Source of the DNA: an uncultured Blautia sp.
Lineage (GTDB): Bacteria > Bacillota > Clostridia > Lachnospirales > Lachnospiraceae
Reading direction: 5' to 3'
DNA: 6,064 bases
Assembly: GCA_900552095.1 (NCBI GenBank)
Contig: URYM01000115.1
Span: forward strand, 1 to 6,064
In this document: piece after piece, positions 1-6,064 of the stretch
How the letters are laid out: each line of letters starts with the position of its first letter
Numbering within the stretch: the first letter of the stretch is position 1
Made by a program: the position numbers and the translations under genes
The notes under the pieces: generated by a model
Told to the model about the DNA's origin: nothing
The model's input: only the letters and a program-made list of their open reading frames with translations
The model's database searches: none

Positions 1-28
1 TGTCAAATTGTGAAGATTTCTTACTTTC

Positions 29-1966
29 TTAGTACAACTTCGCTCCTGCCGGAATTCTGTCATCCACCATCAACAGGTTCAGGCTTTCCTGCCCATTTTT
101 TTCATGTACTGCTGAAATCAGCATACCGCAGGAATCAATTCCCATCATTTTTCTCGGCGGAAGATTTACGATCGCGATACAAGTCTTTCCAACCAGCTCT
201 TCCGGCTCGTAATACTCATGAATACCGCTTAAGATCGTGCGGTCTTCTCCTGTTCCGTCATCCAACGTAAACTGCAACAGTTTTTTAGATTTCGGTACCG
301 CTGTACATTCTTTTACCTTTACAGCACGGAAATCGGATTTGGAAAATGTTTCAAAATCAACTGCTTCCTCAAATAACGGCTCAATTTTCACGTTAGAAAA
401 ATCAATTTTTTCTTCCACAGCCGGAACTTCTGCAGCTGCTTCCTTCTGCTCTGCGTTGTTTGCTTCATTCTTCGCAGCGCCCATGCTCTTCATTGTCGGG
501 AACAGCAGTACGTCGCGGATCGCTGCAGAATCTGTCAGCAGCATACACATACGGTCGATGCCAAATCCAATGCCTCCGGTAGGCGGCATACCAATCTCCA
601 GCGCATTCAGGAAATCTTCATCTGTAGTATTGGCCTCCTCGTCACCCTGTGCCAGCTGTTCCTCCTGCGCCTTAAAACGCTCTCTCTGGTCAATGGGATC
701 ATTTAACTCAGAGTAGGCATTTGCCATCTCCCAGCCGTTCATGAAGAACTCAAAACGCTCTGTATATTCAGGATTCTCCGGCTTTTTCTTCGTCAGCGGA
801 GAGATCTCAATCGGATGATCCATAACGAAAGTCGGCTGGATCAGATGCTCTTCTGCAAACTCTTCAAAGAACAGCGCCAGAATATCGCCCTTCTTATGGC
901 GCTCCTCATACTCCACATGGTGCTCCTTGGCTGCAGCGCGGGCCTCTTCCAGCGTATGGATCTGATCAAAATCCACACCTGCATATTTCTTGACCGCGTC
1001 AACCATGGTAATCCGCTCAAAGGGTTTTCCCAGATCCATCTCCACGCCGTTATAAGTAATGGTCGTAGTGCCCAATACTTCCTGCGCCACAAAACGGTAC
1101 ATTTCCTCTGTAAGATCCATCATGCCATTATAGTCTGTGTAGGCCTGATACAGCTCCATCAGGGTAAACTCCGGATTATGCCGGGTATCCAGTCCCTCGT
1201 TTCGGAATACGCGGCCGATCTCGTACACGCGCTCCAGACCGCCCACGATCAGACGTTTCAGATAGAGCTCCAGAGAAATGCGCAGCTTCAGATCTTCATC
1301 CAGAGCATTGAAATGAGTCTCAAAAGGTCTGGCTGCCGCTCCTCCTGCATTTGCCACCAGCATGGGGGTCTCCACTTCCATAAATCCCTTGCCGGCCAGA
1401 TATTTCCGAATGCTGGCCAGGATCCTGGAACGCTTGATGAACGTATCTTTTACTTCCGGATTCATGATCAGATCCACATAACGCTGACGATAACGGATAT
1501 CCGTATTCGTCAGACCGTGGAACTTCTCCGGAAGAATCTGCAGACTCTTGGAGAGAAGCGTCACGGACGCAGCATGAATAGAAATCTCACCTGTCTTGGT
1601 GCGGAAAACTTCTCCGCAGATTCCTACGATATCACCGATATCCAGTTTCTTGAAATCTTTGTAGGAATCTTCCCCCACGCTGTCTCTTGCAACGTAGGAC
1701 TGAATATTTCCCTTCAGGTCCTGGATATTACAGAATGAAGCTTTTCCCATCACGCGCTTGGACATCATACGTCCGGCGATGGAAACCTGCTTTCCTTCCA
1801 GTTCCTCAAAACGGTCTTTAATTTCCTGACTGTGGATCTCCTGATCATACTTTGTAATAACAAAGGGATCCTTGCCATTTTCCTGCAGTTCGGCCAGTTT
1901 ATCACGGCGAACCTTCAATAACTGATTAATATCCTGTTCCTGTACTTTCTTCTGCTGCTCCGCCAC
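29..1966 (-). CDS. lysS: Lysyl-tRNA synthetase, class II, with C-terminal fused tRNA-binding domain
   Basis: Charges tRNA-Lys with lysine in the cytoplasm using ATP. Residue numbers are for the 645-residue product. An N-terminal helix is followed by an anticodon-binding OB fold (about 60-145, starting near VSIAGRM). The class II catalytic domain shows motif 1 ([10 protein letters not shown], 194-203), motif 2 ([15 protein letters not shown], 254-268), a lysine-pocket stretch ([14 protein letters not shown], 410-423) and motif 3 (GGIGFGIDR, 464-472). The usual enzyme would end near residue 495. Here an Ala/Glu-rich linker (about 496-531) leads into a tRNA-binding domain (about 535-645) with [14 protein letters not shown] (558-571) and [16 protein letters not shown] (601-616), as in Trbp111, EMAPII and the MetRS C-terminus. 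The start is GTG at 1966, giving MAEQQ, because AAGGAG lies 8 bases upstream. The in-frame GTG at 1975 overlaps that site and cannot use it. The frame is intact throughout. It is the last gene seen after greA and is probably co-transcribed with it. Confidence 0.96.
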   Translation of the reverse strand: MAEQQKKVQEQDINQLLKVRRDKLAELQENGKDPFVITKYDQEIHSQEIKDRFEELEGKQVSIAGRMMSKRVMGKASFCNIQDLKGNIQSYVARDSVGEDSYKDFKKLDIGDIVGICGEVFRTKTGEISIHAASVTLLSKSLQILPEKFHGLTNTDIRYRQRYVDLIMNPEVKDTFIKRSRILASIRKYLAGKGFMEVETPMLVANAGGAAARPFETHFNALDEDLKLRISLELYLKRLIVGGLERVYEIGRVFRNEGLDTRHNPEFTLMELYQAYTDYNGMMDLTEEMYRFVAQEVLGTTTITYNGVEMDLGKPFERITMVDAVKKYAGVDFDQIHTLEEARAAAKEHHVEYEERHKKGDILALFFEEFAEEHLIQPTFVMDHPIEISPLTKKKPENPEYTERFEFFMNGWEMANAYSELNDPIDQRERFKAQEEQLAQGDEEANTTDEDFLNALEIGMPPTGGIGFGIDRMCMLLTDSAAIRDVLLFPTMKSMGAAKNEANNAEQKEAAAEVPAVEEKIDFSNVKIEPLFEEAVDFETFSKSDFRAVKVKECTAVPKSKKLLQFTLDDGTGEDRTILSGIHEYYEPEELVGKTCIAIVNLPPRKMMGIDSCGMLISAVHEKNGQESLNLLMVDDRIPAGAKLY

Positions 1967-1974
1967 TTTTTCCA

Positions 1975-1980
1975 CTCCTT
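1975..1980 (-). promoter_or_regulatory. Ribosome binding site that decides the lysS start
   Basis: AAGGAG sits 8 bases before the GTG at 1966-1964, a good spacing. The longer reading frame could open at GTG 1975-1973, but the first base of that codon is the last G of this site, so ribosomes bound here would not start there. The site lies in the 18-base gap between greA and lysS and shares two bases with the last of three in-frame stop codons ending greA. Confidence 0.8.
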
Positions 1981-1984
1981 ATTA

Positions 1985-2467
1985 TCAGATATTCCGCTCA
2001 ATGCTCAGCACTTTGTAGCGCATTACACCAGCCGGCATCTCCACGTTCACAATGTCGTTCTTTCTGGCTCCGATGAGGGCTTTTCCCACCGGAGACTCAT
2101 TGGAAATCTTGCCCTGCAGGCTGTTCGCCTCCGTGGACCCCACGATCTGCAGTTCCATTTCCTCATCATATTCCATATCGATCACACGGATCTTGCAGCC
2201 TACGCTGACCTTATCCATATCGACTTCATCTTCCACTACAACTTCCGCATTTTTCAGGATCTTCTCGATCTCCTCAATGCGCGCCTCGATATCCCGCTGC
2301 TCATCTTTGGCTGCATCGTACTCGGCATTCTCAGACAGATCGCCCTGCTCTCTGGCTTCTTTGATCTTCCCTGCTACTTCTTTTCGTTTAACTACCTTCA
2401 GATCGTGAAGCTCATCCTCCAGTTTTTTCAGACCTGCATAGGTCAGAATATTTTTCTTTTCTTCCAT
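1985..2467 (-). CDS. greA: Transcription elongation factor GreA
   Basis: Binds RNA polymerase and inserts its coiled coil into the secondary channel to stimulate cleavage of backtracked RNA, rescuing stalled elongation complexes. The product is 160 residues, close to the usual 158. Residues 1-78 form the antiparallel coiled coil, with the acidic tip GDLSENAEY (42-50) carrying D43 and E46, which match the catalytic-tip Asp and Glu of E. coli GreA. Residues from about 85 form the FKBP-like domain, including GSTEANSLQGKIS (110-122) and SPVGKALIG (125-133). The ATG at 2467 gives the typical MEEKKNILTY start. A TTG at 2503 would add 12 residues but has no ribosome site and is unlikely. The site before the ATG is modest: AAAGGG about 10 bases upstream. 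The gene ends with TGA directly followed by TAA and TAA in frame. It is the first gene after the strong promoter at 2541-2569. Confidence 0.96.
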   Translation of the reverse strand: MEEKKNILTYAGLKKLEDELHDLKVVKRKEVAGKIKEAREQGDLSENAEYDAAKDEQRDIEARIEEIEKILKNAEVVVEDEVDMDKVSVGCKIRVIDMEYDEEMELQIVGSTEANSLQGKISNESPVGKALIGARKNDIVNVEMPAGVMRYKVLSIERNI

Positions 2468-2540
2468 TACTCTTACACCCTTTCTTACCTTCACTTTTCG
2501 CAAATGAAGACACTGATATGACCCTCATAACAATCATGGT

Positions 2541-2569
2541 ATTATAGCTGAAAAACCTTAAAATGTCAA
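2541..2569 (-). promoter_or_regulatory. SigA-type promoter for greA-lysS
   Basis: On the minus strand a -35 box TTGACA (2569-2564) is followed by a 17-base spacer (2563-2547) and a -10 box TATAAT (2546-2541). Both hexamers match the vegetative consensus exactly and the spacer length is ideal. There is no extended -10 TG. Transcription would be expected to start near the A at 2534, giving a greA leader of about 67 bases. The -35 box includes the dusB stop codon (2568-2566), so this promoter starts exactly where the upstream gene ends. Activity is inferred from sequence only. Confidence 0.88.
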
Positions 2570-2578
2570 GGTTTTTCA
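2549..2578 (-). terminator. Inverted repeat at the dusB 3' end, possible weak terminator
   Basis: Two perfect 11-base arms, TGAAAAACCTT (2578-2568 on the minus strand) and AAGGTTTTTCA (2559-2549), are separated by 8 bases. In RNA this makes an A/U-rich hairpin. The run of five U lies within the 3' arm, and no separate U tract follows. The A-run/CCTT/AAGG/T-run layout is seen in compact or bidirectional terminators, but the GC core is only two pairs, so termination may be weak. The repeat includes the last dusB codons and stop and contains the -35 box of the greA promoter, so it could instead be a protein-binding palindrome. The symmetry is certain; the role is not. Confidence 0.5.
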
Positions 2579-3564
2579 ATGCTTTCTCCCGCTTTCTCCG
2601 CAGGCTCCCTCCACTGTTCCAGAAGTTCTTTTAACCCTTCCAGACTTTCAATCTCGTTGATCGCCTGCCTCAGTCTGGCTGAGCGGGGATATCCGGCTGT
2701 ATACCAGGCCACATGCTTGCGCATTTCCCGCATCCCCGTGTAAGCTCCCTTCTTCTCCAGAAGCAGGCCCGCATGCCGCAGGATCATGTCTTTTACCTCC
2801 GAAAGTTCCGGTTTTTTCTCCACTTTCCCGCTTTCAAAATACGTATTCAGCTGATGAAAGATCCAGGGATTTCCTCTGCTGGCCCGGCCGATCATAACTC
2901 CGTCACAGCCTGTCTCCCGAAACATAGCCTCCGCTTTTTCCGGGGAATCCACATCCCCGTTTCCGATCACCGGGATTGATACCGCCTCCTTGACCTGGCG
3001 GATAATATCCCAGTCTGCCCTTCCGCTGTAATACTGCTCCCGCGTTCTCCCGTGAACCGCTACGGCTGCCGCCCCGGAATCTTCCAGGATCCTGGCAATC
3101 TCCACGGCATTGACACAGGTATCATCAAACCCTTTCCGGATCTTAACGGTCAGCGGCTTTTTAATCGCCCGGGACACTTTGGTCACGATTTCCCGCACCA
3201 AAGCCGGATTCTTCAAAAGGGCGGAACCTTCCCCGTTATTTACTACCTTCGGCACCGGACAGCCCATATTGATATCCAGAATATCAAAAGGTTCCTCCTC
3301 GATCTGAGCTGCAATTTCCGCCATCAGATCCGGATCAGAACCAAACAGCTGCAGAGAAACCGGCTTTTCCTGGGGATGGATCTCCATCAGCGCCCGCGTA
3401 TTCTTATTCCCAAAATGAATCGCCTTGGCACTCACCATTTCCATACACAGAAGCCCGGCTCCCTGTTCCCGGCAGAGGAGGCGGAAAGGCAGATCCGTCA
3501 CCCCCGCCATAGGCGCAAGAATAAAAGGATTGTCAAGTTCTACATTTCCAATACGTAACTTCAT
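2566..3564 (-). CDS. dusB: tRNA-dihydrouridine synthase (DusB family)
   Basis: FMN-dependent enzyme that reduces specific uridines in the tRNA D-loop region to dihydrouridine using NAD(P)H. The product is 332 residues, normal for the family. A TIM barrel covers about 1-240 and a C-terminal helical tRNA-binding domain about 250-320. Visible family motifs are APMAGVTD (17-24, FMN-binding), DINMGCPVPKV (97-107) with the catalytic Cys102, KIRKG (141-145), HGRTREQ (171-177), GNGDV (201-205) and GRASRGNPW (226-234, phosphate-binding). Start MKLRIGNVEL is canonical. Its ATG overlaps the stop of the preceding small gene as ATGA, with only weak ribosome-site candidates (GGAG 2 bases away, GAGG 10 bases away), so translation is probably coupled. 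Its stop codon falls inside the greA -35 box. Assignment to DusB rather than another Dus subfamily rests on overall resemblance to Firmicute DusB proteins next to greA/lysS. Confidence 0.94.
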   Translation of the reverse strand: MKLRIGNVELDNPFILAPMAGVTDLPFRLLCREQGAGLLCMEMVSAKAIHFGNKNTRALMEIHPQEKPVSLQLFGSDPDLMAEIAAQIEEEPFDILDINMGCPVPKVVNNGEGSALLKNPALVREIVTKVSRAIKKPLTVKIRKGFDDTCVNAVEIARILEDSGAAAVAVHGRTREQYYSGRADWDIIRQVKEAVSIPVIGNGDVDSPEKAEAMFRETGCDGVMIGRASRGNPWIFHQLNTYFESGKVEKKPELSEVKDMILRHAGLLLEKKGAYTGMREMRKHVAWYTAGYPRSARLRQAINEIESLEGLKELLEQWREPAEKAGESIEKP

Positions 3565-3896
3565 TTCTCCGCATCCTCGCCCAGAAAGAAAACGCGGTAA
3601 TAGAGCTCCAGCGCTTCCAGAAGTTCTCTCTTTTCCCGGCGGATCTGCTTGATCTTAAGAGCGCTTCCGATCTCATCAAACCGTCCGTCCGCCTCCTCAG
3701 CTTCCACGGTAAATTCCAGATTTCCTTCCTCATCATACCAGAGCGTCAGCACGCCGCCCACATCCTCCGTAAAAAGGACGCACATGATCTGCAGCTCCTC
3801 TTTCACCGTCTGGGGAAGCGCCGCAAAATCCTGATTAAAATAATATTTCTGCTTGTACGAATTTGCCCCGCAAAGCACAATCTGATCTGAATACAT
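3561..3896 (-). CDS. Uncharacterised small protein, possibly DUF6145 family
   Basis: The product is 111 residues of unknown function. I recall a small Lachnospiraceae family, DUF6145, with this kind of sequence and this position between birA and dusB, but could not check it. There is no signal peptide, membrane segment or metal-binding Cys/His cluster. The N-terminus is aromatic and rich in Tyr, Asn and Gln (SYKQKYYFNQDF, 13-24). A middle part looks like beta strands (about 36-66, including LFTEDVGGVLTLWYDEEG). A charged helix follows (about 80-100, with KIKQIRREKRELLEALELYY). It looks like a soluble alpha/beta protein. Evidence that it is real: AAGGAG at 3909-3904 lies 7 bases before the ATG, that site shares bases with the birA stop codon, and the gene's TGA overlaps the dusB ATG. 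It sits 11 bases after birA. Tight packing with dusB suggests coordinated expression, but no specific role can be inferred. Confidence 0.85.
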   Translation of the reverse strand: MYSDQIVLCGANSYKQKYYFNQDFAALPQTVKEELQIMCVLFTEDVGGVLTLWYDEEGNLEFTVEAEEADGRFDEIGSALKIKQIRREKRELLEALELYYRVFFLGEDAEK

Positions 3897-3907
3897 CTTT
3901 TTTCTCC

Positions 3908-4897
3908 TTACACGTAAGAATAAAGGCCCCGGACAGACACTTCTCCGGCAAACACTGTCCTGATCTTCCCGTCAGGAAGTTCCACCAGAAGCTCTCCTGA
4001 TCTGTTGATCCCCCGGGCTGTCCCTCTCCACTCCCCTTCTTTTTCCAGGATCCTTACTTCCTGATCCCTGTTCAGGAGGTGACGGCCGTACGCTTCCTGA
4101 AGGCCGGAGAGATCACAGGTCTTCAGAAACGTTTCATAATTTTTCTCAAACTCCTCCAGCACAGCTGCCGCGATCTCCGCCCGGCGGAACTTCTTCCCCG
4201 CCTGGATCCGCAGAGAGGTAGCCTTATCTTCCAGTTCTTCCGGAAAATGCTCCTGATTTACATTGATCCCCACTCCGATCACCACGTAATCCACGTACTC
4301 AGCCTGTACGCTCATCTCTGTGAGGATTCCGCAGATTTTCTTTTTCTCCAGCACCACGTCGTTAGGCCATTTGATCCCCGCCGAAAGTCCGGTGACCCTG
4401 GCTGCCGCCTGAGCTGCAGAAAGTCCCATCACCAGCGTGAGCATGGGTGCATCCTGTGGCTGTACCTCCGGTCGCAGCACCAGCGTCATATAGATATTTT
4501 CCCCTTCCGGGGAGGTCCATGCGCGCCCTCTTCTGCCCCGCCCTCTCGTCTGTGTCTCGGCCACCGCAAGCGTTCCCGCCTCTGCCCCGGCTTCTGCCAG
4601 CTGTTTTGCCCACAGATTCGTAGAATCCAGGCTGGACTTAAACTGTACGTTTTTTCCCACCCACTTTGTGGAAAGCAGGCTCTCCAGCTCTGCCGCTCCC
4701 ATCACATCCGGCACCTGCTTTAAGCAGTATCCTTTATTCTGAACCGCTTCGATCTCATACCCTTCTGCTTCCAGGGCTTTTATATTTTTCCACACAGCTG
4801 TCCGGGAAATCTCCAGCTGTCCGCAAAGTTCCTGCCCCGACAGATAGCCCTGCCGGTTCCGCAGGGCTTTCAAAATTCTGCTCTTTGTTTTTTCCAT
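3908..4897 (-). CDS. birA: Bifunctional biotin-[acetyl-CoA-carboxylase] ligase / biotin operon repressor
   Basis: Makes biotinyl-5'-AMP from biotin and ATP and transfers biotin to the lysine of biotin carboxyl carrier domains. Forms with the N-terminal DNA-binding domain usually also repress biotin genes. The product is 329 residues, a full-length two-function form. Residues 1-60 are a winged helix-turn-helix (LSGQELCGQLEISRTAVWK, 19-37). The catalytic domain shows DSTN (91-94), the biotinyl-AMP loop GRGRRGRAW (119-127), KWPND (176-180, with the conserved catalytic Lys176), KICGILTE (187-194) and GVGINVN (208-214). The C-terminal SH3-like domain covers about 276-325 (VRILEKEGEWRG onward). ATG at 4897 follows the argF stop by 5 bases, with GGAG 10 bases upstream inside the end of argF. 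No biotin biosynthesis or transport gene and no recognisable BirA operator is in the window, so any repressor target lies elsewhere. Confidence 0.96.
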   Translation of the reverse strand: MEKTKSRILKALRNRQGYLSGQELCGQLEISRTAVWKNIKALEAEGYEIEAVQNKGYCLKQVPDVMGAAELESLLSTKWVGKNVQFKSSLDSTNLWAKQLAEAGAEAGTLAVAETQTRGRGRRGRAWTSPEGENIYMTLVLRPEVQPQDAPMLTLVMGLSAAQAAARVTGLSAGIKWPNDVVLEKKKICGILTEMSVQAEYVDYVVIGVGINVNQEHFPEELEDKATSLRIQAGKKFRRAEIAAAVLEEFEKNYETFLKTCDLSGLQEAYGRHLLNRDQEVRILEKEGEWRGTARGINRSGELLVELPDGKIRTVFAGEVSVRGLYSYV

Positions 4898-4902
4898 ACA
4901 GT

Positions 4903-5892
4903 TTATGCTCCAAGGGTAGCCGCCATAACCGCTTTGATGGTATGCATCCTGTTTTCAGCCTCCTGGAAGACCTTAGACTGGGGAGACTGGAACACTTCAT
5001 CTGTGACTTCCATCTCCGTAAGCCCGAAACGTTTTCCCATCTCGGCGCCGATCTCCGTCTTCAGATTGTGGAAAGCGGGCAGACAGTGAAGGAAGATCGC
5101 CTGCTCTCCTGCCGTCTCCATGATCTGCTTCGTCACCTTGTAGGGGCTAAGCTCCCGGATCCGCTCCTCCCATACGTTGTCCGGCTCACCCATAGATACC
5201 CAGACATCCGTACAGATCACATCTGCTCCCTTCACCCCTTCCCAGGGATCTTCTGTCAGCGTGATCGTAGCCCCGGACTCCTCTGCAAAAGCTCTGCACT
5301 CTTCCACCAGTTCCTGATTGGGGAAATATTTCTCCGGTGCACAGGCTACGAAATGCATGCCCATTTTCGCGCAGGCGATCATATAGGAATTTCCCATATT
5401 ATATCGGGCATCCCCCATATAAACCAGCTTAATTCCCTTTAAATGTCCAAAATTTTCCTGAATTGTCAGCATATCTGCCAGCATCTGGGTGGGATGATAT
5501 TCATTTGTCAGACCGTTCCAGACCGGAACATTGGCATACCGAGCCAGCTCTTCTACCTTCTCCTGCCCGAATCCTCTGTACTCAATCCCTTCAAACATGC
5601 TTCCCAGCACCTGCGCCGTATCTGCAATGCTCTCTTTTTTTCCAATCTGTGAACTCTTCGGATCCAGATAGGTCGTTCCCATTCCCAGGTCATGAGCTGC
5701 CACTTCAAAAGAACATCTGGTTCTGGTACTGGTCTTCTCAAAGATAAGGGCTACATTTTTCCCCCGCAGCGTATCTACCGGAATCCCCTGCTTTTTTTTC
5801 GCCTTCAGTTCTGCAGCCAGATTGAGAAATTCCATAATCTCATCCTGTGTAAAATCTTTCAGTGTCAGAAAATGACGTCCTTTTAAACTCAT
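4903..5892 (-). CDS. argF: Ornithine carbamoyltransferase
   Basis: Transfers the carbamoyl group of carbamoyl phosphate to ornithine, giving citrulline and phosphate; a cytoplasmic step of arginine synthesis, reversed in the arginine deiminase pathway. The product is 329 residues, the usual length. Visible motifs are STRTR (55-59, carbamoyl-phosphate binding), HPTQ (133-136), DARYNMGNS (161-169), DVWVSMGE (229-236, the SMG loop that closes on ornithine) and HCLPAF (269-274) with Cys270. The C-terminal [11 protein letters not shown] (313-323) carries the conserved Arg315. The frame is open further upstream, but the start is ATG 5892 because AAGGAGG lies 7 bases before it and [11 protein letters not shown] is the family N-terminus; the upstream extension belongs to the previous gene in another frame. 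Anabolic (argF) or catabolic (arcB) use cannot be settled from sequence. No arcA, arcC or other arg gene is visible, so the symbol is a default. Confidence 0.95.
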   Translation of the reverse strand: MSLKGRHFLTLKDFTQDEIMEFLNLAAELKAKKKQGIPVDTLRGKNVALIFEKTSTRTRCSFEVAAHDLGMGTTYLDPKSSQIGKKESIADTAQVLGSMFEGIEYRGFGQEKVEELARYANVPVWNGLTNEYHPTQMLADMLTIQENFGHLKGIKLVYMGDARYNMGNSYMIACAKMGMHFVACAPEKYFPNQELVEECRAFAEESGATITLTEDPWEGVKGADVICTDVWVSMGEPDNVWEERIRELSPYKVTKQIMETAGEQAIFLHCLPAFHNLKTEIGAEMGKRFGLTEMEVTDEVFQSPQSKVFQEAENRMHTIKAVMAATLGA

Positions 5893-6064
5893 GCTTCTTC
5901 CTCCTTCTGGTAAATAAAATTGACAAATGCGGGCAGTTCCTCCCTGTTTTTCATCCGCTCCAGCTTCCCGGCTGTAAGATTTTGCAGTTCTTCCAGGCCA
6001 TAAACCCGATACTTCTGTACCCGGCACAGTTTGGCAGTTGCTTCCAGCACCGCCAGATAAAGCT
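5889..6064 (-). CDS. 3' end of an unidentified protein-coding gene (truncated by window edge)
   Basis: An open frame enters from the window edge and ends with TGA at 5891-5889, giving 57 visible C-terminal residues from [13 protein letters not shown] to [12 protein letters not shown]. Its TGA overlaps the argF ATG as ATGA, the usual sign of a translationally coupled upstream gene. The other two minus-strand frames here are worse: one stops early, and the other is the unsupported extension of argF. The tail is charged, probably helical ([22 protein letters not shown]), with no membrane segment. I do not recognise the family from this fragment and no motif allows a functional call. It is probably the gene before argF in the same operon. 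Confidence 0.72.
   Translation of the reverse strand, partial: LYLAVLEATAKLCRVQKYRVYGLEELQNLTAGKLERMKNREELPAFVNFIYQKEEEA
5900..5906 (-). promoter_or_regulatory. Ribosome binding site that decides the argF start
   Basis: A full AAGGAGG lies 7 bases before the ATG at 5892 and within the last codons of the preceding gene. It fixes the argF start against the in-frame start at 6027, which would add 45 residues unlike any ornithine carbamoyltransferase. Confidence 0.85.

Noticed and set aside
1..6. TTGACA on the minus strand just after lysS, a possible -35 box for the next gene
   Set aside because: The window ends at the hexamer, so no -10 box, spacer or downstream gene can be seen; one hexamer is not enough for a promoter call.
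1..28. Possible terminator after lysS
   Set aside because: The 28 bases after the stop show no clear GC-rich stem followed by a U run. Any terminator lies outside the window.
815..1738. A 307-codon open frame on the plus strand inside lysS
   Set aside because: It lies wholly antisense to the conserved catalytic region of LysRS, has no family resemblance, and its His/Gln/Ile-rich composition is what an antisense reading of this gene would give.
2468..2537. A short leader peptide frame starting at ATG codons near 2537 or 2527
   Set aside because: There is no ribosome site, the first ATG would lie upstream of the predicted transcription start, and the frame runs into greA with no attenuator structure.
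2468..2540. A leader regulatory RNA (riboswitch or T-box) ahead of greA-lysS
   Set aside because: The expected leader is only about 67 bases and shows no T-box signature or terminator hairpin; only a short imperfect CTTCA/TGAAG stem is visible, which could be chance.
4079..4723. A 214-codon open frame on the plus strand inside birA
   Set aside because: An Arg/His/Cys-rich shadow of birA on the opposite strand, with no sign of coding constraint of its own.
4666..5442. A 258-codon open frame on the plus strand across birA and argF
   Set aside because: Antisense to two well-supported enzymes, low-complexity Leu/Ser/Pro/His composition, and no ribosome site or recognisable motif.
5893..6027. 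A 45-residue N-terminal extension of ArgF starting at 6027
   Set aside because: The family N-terminus and a full AAGGAGG site both point to ATG 5892, and the extension overlaps the preceding gene in another frame.

Overview
The window is about 6 kb of what looks like ordinary chromosome from a low-to-mid-GC Firmicute. It is most likely a Clostridia member of the family Lachnospiraceae. This rests on the close resemblance of the LysRS, GreA and DusB sequences to remembered Lachnospiraceae proteins, on strong AAGGAG-type ribosome binding sites, on a SigA-type promoter, and on base composition near 50% GC judged by eye. No database search was run. Every gene lies on the minus strand, so transcription runs from high to low coordinates.

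Upstream block (6064 to 2566): the 3' end of an unidentified gene (57 residues visible) overlaps argF (ornithine carbamoyltransferase) by 4 bases. Then come birA (biotin-protein ligase with an N-terminal winged helix), a small uncharacterised gene of 111 codons, and dusB (tRNA-dihydrouridine synthase). Junctions are 4-base ATGA overlaps or gaps of 5 to 11 bases, as expected of one polycistronic unit whose promoter lies outside the window.

Junction (2468 to 2580): the only real intergenic gap, 98 bases between dusB and greA. It carries a perfect SigA consensus promoter (TTGACA, 17-base spacer, TATAAT) whose -35 box contains the dusB stop codon. An 11-base perfect inverted repeat surrounds that -35 box and could act as a weak terminator of the upstream block.

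Downstream block (2467 to 29): greA (transcript cleavage factor) followed 18 bases later by lysS (class II lysyl-tRNA synthetase). The lysS product is about 645 residues instead of the usual 490 to 500, because a flexible linker and a Trbp111/EMAPII-like tRNA-binding OB domain are fused to its C-terminus. That fusion is the most notable coding feature here.

In function the window combines arginine biosynthesis or catabolism (argF), biotin attachment to carboxylases and possible biotin-dependent repression (birA), tRNA modification (dusB), rescue of stalled transcription (greA) and lysine charging (lysS). No RNA genes, CRISPR arrays, insertion sequences or phage genes were seen, and no stretch over 100 bases lacks a gene. 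I see no convincing new multi-gene system. The points worth a second look are the LysRS fusion, the compact dusB/greA junction and the two unidentified genes.
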